Origin: Hyphomicrobiales bacterium
Lineage (GTDB): Bacteria; Pseudomonadota; Alphaproteobacteria; Rhizobiales; JAJFHB01
Reading direction: 5' to 3'
Assembly (NCBI GenBank): GCA_021775795.1
Contig: JAJFHB010000183.1
Coordinates: forward strand, 1-11,710
DNA: 11,710 bases
The notes beneath the pieces were generated by a model that did no database searches, was not told where the DNA came from, and saw nothing but the letters and a program-made list of their open reading frames with translations. A program made the translations under genes and the position numbers. This document shows, piece by piece, positions 5,928-11,710 of this stretch (positions are counted from its first letter, which is position 1; every line of letters begins with the position of its first letter).

Positions 5928-7082
5928 ATGTCAGACGCGATGAAAGTTACGCCCCAGCCAGTGGATGTTTCGCAGATGCGGGGTCTTTCTGGTGCAGCTT
6001 ACACAGATGCAGATTATTTCGCCCGTGAACAGGAAGCCTTGTTCGCACGTCGCTGGATCTGCATTGGCATAGTCGATGATGTTCCCAATCCTGGAGATGC
6101 CAAGCCGTTCCGCCATGCCGGACGCGACCTGCTGTTATTGCGGGATGCGCACAACAATATTCGCGTGCATCACAACTTCTGCCGTCATCGGGGCCATCCA
6201 ATTTTATTGGAACCGGCACAAGGCTTGAAACGCCTGGTCTGCCCCTACCATGCCTGGGCTTATGATCTCGATGGCACGGTCAGGCGCGCACCGCACTTTG
6301 ATGGCGCCGGGCAGCACCGTGTGGACGAGGGCGCTGCCGCGTTGCCGGGTCTGAAGCCGGTCGCAACAGGGCTGTGGCACCGTTTGGTGTTCGTCAATCT
6401 TGCAGAGCAGCCAGAGCCCTTTGAAACGTTCATTGCGCCGTTGAAGGAACGCTGGGGCGCCTATGATTTCTCGCAATTGCGCCATGGCGAAGAGGTGGTT
6501 TACGAAGTCGACTGCAACTGGAAACTGGCGATCGAGAACTTCATCGACTTCTACCATCTGCCGGCGGTGCACAAAGGGCTGAACAGCTATTCCGCCATGC
6601 ATCATCACGAGTTCATTCGCCACGATGGCGCTTATTTCGGACAGGGGAACGGCAGTTATGCGCCACAGGATGCCGCCGCCGGTAACCTGCCGGTGTTTCC
6701 TGATCTTCCCGCCAACCTGACAAGCCGCACGGAAGCGCTGTGCCTGTTTCCAAATCTGCTGATTACGATCTTCAACGACAATCTCCGCATCATAATAATC
6801 GAGCCGCTTGGGGTCGGCAGATGCCGGGAGCGGGTTCATCTGTTTTTTGTAGGCGATGATGCCCTGTCGCCGGATCTCGCGGAAATCCGCAAGACCGCAC
6901 TAAATCGCTTCCAGGATTTCAATGATGAGGACATCGGCATCATTGAGGCTCTGCAAAACGCCTTCACCGGGACCGGCTTCGACGGCGGCTGTTTCTCTCC
7001 CTACTTCGATCAGAACATCGACCATTTTCAAAGTCTGATCACTGCTGGAATGGCTGATCCGGCCCACGAACGCTCTGCATGA
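5928..7082 (+). CDS. Rieske non-heme iron oxygenase, alpha subunit (choline monooxygenase/betaine demethylase type)
   Basis: The 384-residue protein is the oxygenase component of a Rieske system. Such enzymes use O2 and electrons from a separate reductase to hydroxylate or N-demethylate small molecules. The N-terminal Rieske domain ligates its 2Fe-2S cluster through C85-x-H87 and C105-x-x-H108, 17 residues apart. The catalytic domain has the NWKLAIENFIDFYHLPAVH segment (197-215): H210 and H215 bind mononuclear iron and D207 is the usual bridging aspartate. D335, in NDEDIGIIEALQ, is the likely third iron ligand. Length and motifs fit the choline monooxygenase, glycine betaine and stachydrine demethylase branch more than aromatic-ring dioxygenases. 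I chose the ATG at 5928 over the in-frame GTG at 5916 because GGTGAGG lies at ideal distance and overlaps that GTG. No ferredoxin reductase gene is visible nearby. Confidence 0.93.
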   Translation: MSDAMKVTPQPVDVSQMRGLSGAAYTDADYFAREQEALFARRWICIGIVDDVPNPGDAKPFRHAGRDLLLLRDAHNNIRVHHNFCRHRGHPILLEPAQGLKRLVCPYHAWAYDLDGTVRRAPHFDGAGQHRVDEGAAALPGLKPVATGLWHRLVFVNLAEQPEPFETFIAPLKERWGAYDFSQLRHGEEVVYEVDCNWKLAIENFIDFYHLPAVHKGLNSYSAMHHHEFIRHDGAYFGQGNGSYAPQDAAAGNLPVFPDLPANLTSRTEALCLFPNLLITIFNDNLRIIIIEPLGVGRCRERVHLFFVGDDALSPDLAEIRKTALNRFQDFNDEDIGIIEALQNAFTGTGFDGGCFSPYFDQNIDHFQSLITAGMADPAHERSA

Positions 7083-7197
7083 GCGCCAAAATCTGACCGC
7101 AAACATCTTGACAAGACTGCAAAACAATGGCGGTTGCGCTGGCCGGCTTGGGTTTGTGAATGGCCAAGCCGTTTCGGTCTATGGAAGCGCATGAACG
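7083..7197 (+). promoter_or_regulatory. Rieske-hydantoinase intergenic region with 8-bp inverted repeat
   Basis: This is the widest gap inside the rightward cluster. CGGCTTGG at 7144-7151 is repeated inverted as CCAAGCCG at 7164-7171 with a 12-base loop, followed by only TTT and then mixed sequence. That makes a weak terminator, attenuator or RNA-processing hairpin. A consensus TTGACA at 7108-7113 could be a -35 element, but no recognisable -10 follows at 16-18 bases, so an internal promoter is only a possibility. GGAAG about ten bases before 7198 serves the next gene. Confidence 0.4.
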
Positions 7198-9210
7198 ATG
7201 CCTGTTCTTCTCGGAGTTGATACCGGTGGCACCTACACGGATGCCGTTCTGCTCGATGAGGCATTGCCTCGCGACAGGCAGGTGATTGCAGCCGCCAAGG
7301 CGCTGACAACCCGGCATGACCTGGCCATCGGAATTGGTGAAGCTATCGACAGCGTCCTGGCACAGTCCGACGTTGCCGCCAGTGATATCGGCCTTGTCTC
7401 TTTGTCGACCACTCTGGCAACCAACGCCCTCGTGGAAGGTCAGGGAGAAAGCGTGTGTCTGGTCTTTATCGGTTTTTCCCCGGGAGATCTTGATCGTGGC
7501 GGCTTGCGCGACGCCTTGAAGGATGATCCGGTTGTCATGGCGCGGGGCGGCCACACGCCGTCTGGTGATCCCCAGGAAAGTATTGATCTGGACACCATTG
7601 CAGCGGAAATAGCGGACCTGAAAACCCCCGTTGCCGGGTTTGCTGTGGCCAGCCATTTTGCGGTTCGCAATCCGGCTCACGAAGTTGCCGTGCGCGATAT
7701 GATCCTCGAGCGCACAGGCTTGCCGGTGACTTGTTCACACGAACTGTCAGCCAAATTGGGAGGGCCCAAGCGGGCATTGACGAGTGTTCTTAATGCCCGT
7801 CTGATCGGTCTTCTTCACCGGCTTATCACGTCCGCAGAGGAACTTCTGAAAGAACGCAGCATTTCGGCACCGCTGATGGTGGTGCGGGGTGATGGCGCCC
7901 TTGTCTCATCAGAGTTTGCCAAAACCCGGCCGATCGAAACGATCCTTTCAGGCCCTGCCGCCAGCCTCATCGGTGCAGCCTATCTGACGGATTTGAAGGA
8001 TGCTGTGATCTCGGATATCGGCGGCACAACCACCGACATTGCCGTCTTGCAGGACGGCCGCCCCCGCCTTGATGTACAAGGCGCAACCGTTGGCGGCTGG
8101 CGCACCATGGTCGAAGCTGTCGCCATGTTCACCCACGGCCTCGGCGGCGACAGCGAAGTTCATCACACCGGCTCAAGCCTGAGTACGGGATTGGGGCTTG
8201 GGCCTCGCCGGCTTGTTCCACTCAGCCTTCTTGGCCTTCAGCACCGCGAAGACGTTATGGACGTGCTTTCCCGACAACTGCGCCAGGACATGCCGCGTGA
8301 ACATGATGGGCGTTTTGTGATTGCCACCCAGGCGCTGCCTGAGGGCTATGTTGCAAAGAACGATGCGGAACAGAAGATTCTCGATGAAATCGGCAAGGGC
8401 CCACGGGCGGTGGATGAAATCGTGACCACGCGTCTGCAAGTCGGCACGCTGAGCCGTTTGGTAAAGCGTGGTGTTCTCATGATGTGCGGCCTGACCCCAA
8501 GTGATGCCGCCCATGTGACCGGCCTGCACAGCGCCTGGAACGGCGATGCCGCAAACGCAGGCGCAACACTTTTCGCGCGTCGCAGAGGTACCAACGGAGA
8601 GCCTATCGCGCCGGATGCTGAGACCGTGGCACAGGCCGTGATCGACAAGTTGACCCGACGCTCAGCGGAAGTCGTCCTTGATGCAGCCTTTGCAGAAGAC
8701 GGTTTCGAAGTGCACGATCCAAGCCGCACGTTCATCGCCGCTGCAGCACTTTCCGGCCACACCGGTCTTGTCCGCACGAACATCGGTCTCACCACGCCGC
8801 TCATTGCTCTGGGTGCCTCTGCAGCGACCTATTATCCAGCAATTGCGAAACTCCTGAAAACCGATGTATCCGTTCCCTCCAATGCCCATGTTGCAAATGC
8901 GGTGGGTGCCGTTGTCGGCCGCGTTGAAATGAGTTTTGAGGCAATCGTCACGCAACCCTCGCAGGGGCACTATCGCGCTCACGTGGAGACAACGCCTGCG
9001 GACTTCAGGGATATGGAAGCCGCAATCAACTATGCGCTTGAAACGCTTGAGGCCGCCGCCCGGAGCGCTGCTCTGGAGGCTGGCGCTGAGGCGATCGAGG
9101 TCAAGACCAATCGGGAAGACGTGATTATTGAGGCAGATGGTGAAAAGCTGTTTGTTGAATCCCGTCTCAGCGCTGTTGCCACCGGCCGCCCCCGCCTTGA
9201 AATGAATTGA
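7198..9210 (+). CDS. Stand-alone hydantoinase/oxoprolinase family protein (HyuA-like ATPase)
   Basis: The 670-residue protein belongs to the family whose known members open lactam, hydantoin or 5-oxoproline rings with ATP, or form the ATPase half of acetone-type carboxylases. The N-terminal domain has the phosphate-binding GVDTGGTYTDAVL (6-18) and LSTTLATNALVEG (69-81). The second ASKHA-type phosphate loop is SDIGGTTTDIAVL (272-284), followed by GLGGDS (314-319). The family stretch LTPSDAAHV lies at 432-440. Length is near a normal HyuA (about 690) and far below fused eukaryotic oxoprolinases (about 1,290). No HyuB-type partner occurs in the window. Residues about 388-430 look like an inserted winged-helix segment before LTPSD. 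The ATG at 7198 starts directly at the conserved GVDTGGT region; a nearby ATG at 7191 is out of frame. Substrate unknown. Confidence 0.92.
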   Translation: MPVLLGVDTGGTYTDAVLLDEALPRDRQVIAAAKALTTRHDLAIGIGEAIDSVLAQSDVAASDIGLVSLSTTLATNALVEGQGESVCLVFIGFSPGDLDRGGLRDALKDDPVVMARGGHTPSGDPQESIDLDTIAAEIADLKTPVAGFAVASHFAVRNPAHEVAVRDMILERTGLPVTCSHELSAKLGGPKRALTSVLNARLIGLLHRLITSAEELLKERSISAPLMVVRGDGALVSSEFAKTRPIETILSGPAASLIGAAYLTDLKDAVISDIGGTTTDIAVLQDGRPRLDVQGATVGGWRTMVEAVAMFTHGLGGDSEVHHTGSSLSTGLGLGPRRLVPLSLLGLQHREDVMDVLSRQLRQDMPREHDGRFVIATQALPEGYVAKNDAEQKILDEIGKGPRAVDEIVTTRLQVGTLSRLVKRGVLMMCGLTPSDAAHVTGLHSAWNGDAANAGATLFARRRGTNGEPIAPDAETVAQAVIDKLTRRSAEVVLDAAFAEDGFEVHDPSRTFIAAAALSGHTGLVRTNIGLTTPLIALGASAATYYPAIAKLLKTDVSVPSNAHVANAVGAVVGRVEMSFEAIVTQPSQGHYRAHVETTPADFRDMEAAINYALETLEAAARSAALEAGAEAIEVKTNREDVIIEADGEKLFVESRLSAVATGRPRLEMN

Positions 9211-9264
9211 AACTTCGCGCCGTTCGCTTCAGCCTGTCCTGGCACACTTGGAGAACACGGATCC

Positions 9265-9732
9265 ATGCAGCCCAAGCGTCTGCTCATTGTTGGTCACGTC
9301 CCCTCTGCGAACACGCAGGCTTTGCGCGATGCCGTTGAACGGGGCGCCTGCGGGCCCGACGTAGAGGGCGTTGGCGTTGATGCGCGCTCACCCTTCGATA
9401 CAACGCCGGAGCATGTGTTGGCGGCCGACGCAATTATCCTCGGGACAACCGAAAATCTTGGTTACATGAGCGGCGCCCTGAAGGACTTCTTTGACCGCAT
9501 CTATTATCCCTGTCTGGAAGCAAAACAGGGTCTGGCCTACGGGCTGTACATCAGAGCCGGACACGATGGCACGGGCACGCGGCGGGGCATTGAAACGATT
9601 GTAACCGGCCTGCGCTGGCGCGCTGTTCACGAACCGCTTGTGTGCCGTGGCGAGTTCAGCGAAGCTTTCGTCCCGCAATGCGAGGAACTGGGGCTCTTGA
9701 TGGCGGCAGGGCTGGAAGCAGGTGTTTTCTGA
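9265..9732 (+). CDS. Small flavodoxin/FMN-reductase-like protein
   Basis: The 155-residue cytoplasmic protein has a flavodoxin-like fold. An early strand and loop, LLIVGHVPSANTQAL (6-20), form the FMN phosphate-binding loop. GTTENLGYMSGALKDFFDR (60-78) is the second flavin-contact loop, with a Thr/Asn pattern typical of NAD(P)H-dependent FMN reductases and WrbA-like proteins. It starts 54 bp after the HyuA-like gene, with GGAG upstream. In this cluster it could reduce FMN for the luciferase-like monooxygenase encoded two genes downstream, or carry electrons to the Rieske oxygenase, which has no visible reductase. Both roles are inference. It is too short to be a full NADPH reductase with a separate nucleotide domain. 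Confidence 0.85.
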   Translation: MQPKRLLIVGHVPSANTQALRDAVERGACGPDVEGVGVDARSPFDTTPEHVLAADAIILGTTENLGYMSGALKDFFDRIYYPCLEAKQGLAYGLYIRAGHDGTGTRRGIETIVTGLRWRAVHEPLVCRGEFSEAFVPQCEELGLLMAAGLEAGVF

Positions 9733-9772
9733 CGGCCCTCATGGGGTGTCGGATAAATGAGGAAATTGAAGA

Positions 9773-10516
9773 ATGCTCGGAACCGAACTTGAAAGCGCTC
9801 TTATCACCGGCGGCTCCGGCGGCATCGGCTCGGAGATCGTTCGCCTTTTGACCCGGGACGGCATTGCTGTTGCCGCGGTCTCACCGGAAACGGAACGGCT
9901 GGCGGCTCTGGCAGAGGAGACCGGAGCTGAGTGTCTGGAACTGGACATTGCAGACCATGATGCGGTGAACAGTTTCTGCGCCGACCGGGAGTTTGACATT
10001 CTCATCAACTGTGCAGCTGTTCTCGGCACCATGACGAAATTGCACGAGACTACGCCGGAGCAGGCCGAGATGCTTGTGCGGGTCAATCTGCTGGGAACCC
10101 TCAACTGCCTGCGCGCCGTGACCCCGGGCATGCTGGCCCGCAATCGCGGTCACATCGTCAATTTTGGATCAACAGCGGGCAGTTATCCGATAACCGGGGA
10201 ACCGTTTTATGCGGCAACAAAAGCCGGTGTCGAAATGCTCACCAAGAACATGAGGCTTGATCTCTTCGGTTCAGACATCCGGATCTCGGAGATCCTGCCC
10301 GGGCGTGTGGCGAGCGGCATGCACGCGGAAATGATCGGTGGCAACAGGAAAGAGGCCTGGGCCCGTTTCTATGATGGGTTTGATTGTCTGGAACCGGTGG
10401 ATGTGGCGCAAATTGTCCACTACATTCTTTCAGCACCTGCGCACGTGGACATAACTCAGATCGAGATTATGCCGACACGGCAGGTGTTTGGCGGTTCGAT
10501 GTTTCATCAGGACTAG
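9773..10516 (+). CDS. Short-chain dehydrogenase, YdfG-like (3-hydroxy acid/semialdehyde type)
   Basis: The 247-residue protein is a classical SDR, an NAD(P)-dependent cytoplasmic alcohol or ketone oxidoreductase. The cofactor motif is TGGSGGIG (12-19). The catalytic tetrad is N105, S133 (in NFGSTAG), Y146 and K150 (YAATK). NCAA (79-82) replaces the usual NNAG. The C-terminal end, ITQIEIMPTRQVFGGSMFHQ, resembles E. coli YdfG (VNINTLEMMPVTQSYAGLNV), and GSTAGSYP matches its GSTAGSWP. YdfG acts on 3-hydroxy acids, serine and malonic semialdehyde, so a small 3-hydroxy or semialdehyde intermediate is a reasonable but unproven substrate. It begins 40 bp after the flavodoxin-like gene and ends 26 bp before the flavin monooxygenase. 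A GAGGA lies about nine bases before the ATG. Confidence 0.92.
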   Translation: MLGTELESALITGGSGGIGSEIVRLLTRDGIAVAAVSPETERLAALAEETGAECLELDIADHDAVNSFCADREFDILINCAAVLGTMTKLHETTPEQAEMLVRVNLLGTLNCLRAVTPGMLARNRGHIVNFGSTAGSYPITGEPFYAATKAGVEMLTKNMRLDLFGSDIRISEILPGRVASGMHAEMIGGNRKEAWARFYDGFDCLEPVDVAQIVHYILSAPAHVDITQIEIMPTRQVFGGSMFHQD

Positions 10517-10542
10517 TACGTGTTTCAACGCAGGATGAGCCC

Positions 10543-11613
10543 ATGAAGTTCGATCTCTTTTGTCTGATGCAGCAGCGCGACCGAAGCTGGTCGCCGGCCG
10601 ACGTATTCAACGATGTTGCAGATCAGATAGATGTTGCAGAAGCCAGCGGATTTGACACCGTCTGGTTTGCCGAGCACCACTTCAGCAACTACAGCCTGTG
10701 TCCCTCACCGTTTGTCGCTATGTCCCACTTTGCAGCCCGCACTACCAGGCTCAAGCTTGGCTCTGGGGTTGTGGTTCTGCCGCTCTATGAGCCCATACGG
10801 CTTGCCCAGGAAATTGGCATGGTCGATGTCTTGAGTGGCGGTCGCGTCGTGCTTGGCATTGGCTCGGGATACCAACCTTACGAGTTCGAACGTTTCCGCA
10901 CCGTTCTGGATGAGAATGTCATGGACCGCACGCTTGAGGCCGCAGACGTCATTGAGCTGGCTCTCACCCGCGATAAGTTCGAATATGACGGCCAGCACTA
11001 TGCTTATCCGCTGAGCCAGATCGCCATGAAGGCGCAAGGCGAGCGCATGCCGGATATGTGGGTTGCGGGCATGCACGAGAAGCTGCTTGATCGTGCCACA
11101 GAGCGGGGCCATGGCCTCATGCTCACGCAATCCTGGAAGCCTGTATCGTCCATTACGCCGGTGCGCGAAAGGCTGGCGCGGCTTTGCGAGAAACACGGAC
11201 GCGATCCGGCCTCGCAACGGCTCGGTCTCATGCGCTTTATTCATGTGACGAACTCAAAAGCCGAAGCGGTGGAGGCCGCGGAGCGCGCCCGCTATTCATC
11301 GCGTGTTTCGCTGGCATTCCGTCTGGGTTACGGCAAGCTCGACGGTGCAATCGCTGAGGATTCACCGGCCGAAGACGAGCCCTCCATTGAAGAGATGGTG
11401 GACAATTACATTATCGGCGATGTCGATCACTGCATTGAAATGATCCTCAAGGATCACGAGGCGATGCAGCACTCGAACGTACTTTGCAATTTGCAACTGG
11501 GTGGCGTCCCGAGAGACCGGGTCATGCGCACCATGGATGCGCTTGCAAGCAAGATAATGCCGGAGGTGCAAAAAGTACTCGGCACAGGAGATGAACGCGT
11601 GGCGGCTCGCTAG
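10543..11613 (+). CDS. LLM-class (luciferase-like) flavin-dependent monooxygenase
   Basis: The 356-residue protein has the TIM-barrel fold of bacterial luciferase-like oxidoreductases, which use reduced FMN or F420 supplied by a partner. The conserved WFAEHHF at 41-47 contains the His pair corresponding to the luciferase active-site histidine. LKLGSGVVVLPLYEP (70-84) and GGRVVLGIGSGYQPYEF (99-115) are family hallmarks. The open frame extends 53 codons upstream into the dehydrogenase gene, but the ATG at 10543 is chosen because AGGA lies seven bases before it and MKFDLF is the usual first strand. With a flavodoxin/FMN-reductase-like gene in the same set, a two-component FMNH2-dependent monooxygenase is likely. 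Mechanism class is well supported; substrate unknown. Members include enzymes acting on alkanals, dimethylsulfide, chelators, pyrimidines and limonene. Confidence 0.92.
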   Translation: MKFDLFCLMQQRDRSWSPADVFNDVADQIDVAEASGFDTVWFAEHHFSNYSLCPSPFVAMSHFAARTTRLKLGSGVVVLPLYEPIRLAQEIGMVDVLSGGRVVLGIGSGYQPYEFERFRTVLDENVMDRTLEAADVIELALTRDKFEYDGQHYAYPLSQIAMKAQGERMPDMWVAGMHEKLLDRATERGHGLMLTQSWKPVSSITPVRERLARLCEKHGRDPASQRLGLMRFIHVTNSKAEAVEAAERARYSSRVSLAFRLGYGKLDGAIAEDSPAEDEPSIEEMVDNYIIGDVDHCIEMILKDHEAMQHSNVLCNLQLGGVPRDRVMRTMDALASKIMPEVQKVLGTGDERVAAR

Positions 11614-11617
11614 CGCC

Positions 11618-11710
11618 ATGAAAATCACAAATATCAAAACCACGCCTTTGTTTCTGCCCTACAAGAAACGCTATCACTGGGCCCAGGGTACGATTGACGG
11701 GGCTGACGTC
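11618..11710 (+). CDS. Mandelate racemase/muconate lactonizing (enolase superfamily) enzyme, N-terminus only
   Basis: Only the first 31 residues are inside the window; the gene runs off the right edge. The sequence MKITNIKTTPLFLPYKKRYH and the following WAQG...GADV match the beginning of the N-terminal capping domain of MR/MLE-type enzymes. These abstract a proton next to a carboxylate, giving racemisation, epimerisation, dehydration or cycloisomerisation. The catalytic barrel is not visible, so the subgroup cannot be assigned. It starts 4 bp after the stop of the flavin monooxygenase with no good Shine-Dalgarno, which suggests translational coupling and membership in the same operon. Confidence 0.7.
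   Translation, partial: MKITNIKTTPLFLPYKKRYHWAQGTIDGADV

Noticed and set aside
5810..6028. 72-codon frame before and overlapping the Rieske gene
   Set aside because: It has no good ribosome binding site or domain, and it overlaps the true start of the oxygenase in a different frame.
10384..10542. 53-codon N-terminal extension of the LLM monooxygenase
   Set aside because: It lies inside the dehydrogenase gene, does not look like the family N-terminus, and the ATG at 10543 has its own AGGA.
1..11710. CRISPR arrays, tRNA or rRNA genes, insertion sequences, integrases
   Set aside because: I found no spaced direct repeats, RNA gene signatures, transposase motifs or attachment-site duplications. 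The only tandem repeat is the coding repeat in znuA.

Overview
The window looks like an accessory stretch of an alphaproteobacterial chromosome, most likely Hyphomicrobiales or a marine relative. The base composition is moderately GC-rich. The zinc-uptake locus has znuA divergent from znuC-znuB-zur, the layout known from Brucella and Agrobacterium. The catabolic gene families further right are typical of metabolically versatile members of this group. This placement is inference; no rRNA or other strong marker is present.

Left part (1-2384, all minus strand). The 5' end of a TIR-domain gene runs off the left edge. To its right lies a two-gene operon of zinc-dependent medium-chain dehydrogenases, 3 bp apart, transcribed leftwards. 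Both keep complete catalytic and structural zinc ligands and an NAD-type Rossmann motif; their substrates are unknown.

Middle part (2525-5765). This is a complete high-affinity zinc import locus. znuC, znuB and zur overlap one another and read leftwards; znuA reads rightwards. The AT-rich divergent promoter carries two Zur-box-like palindromes about 21 bp apart, centre to centre. Both divergent genes start on non-ATG codons (TTG for znuC, GTG for znuA). ZnuA captures Zn2+ in the periplasm, ZnuB is the channel, ZnuC the ATPase, and Zur shuts the locus off when zinc is sufficient. Two hairpins sit between zur and the dehydrogenase operon.

Right part (5928-11710, all plus strand). This is a co-directional set of six genes that I cannot match to a named pathway: a Rieske non-heme iron oxygenase of the choline monooxygenase/betaine demethylase type, a stand-alone hydantoinase/oxoprolinase-like ATPase, a small flavodoxin/FMN-reductase-like protein, a YdfG-like short-chain dehydrogenase, a luciferase-like flavin monooxygenase, and the start of an enolase-superfamily gene cut by the right edge. 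Spacing shrinks along the cluster (115, 54, 40, 26 and 4 bp), as expected for an operon. Together these activities suggest oxidative and ATP-dependent breakdown of a nitrogen-containing small molecule (betaine-, lactam- or N-heterocycle-like). That is inference from families and is the most interesting content of the window.
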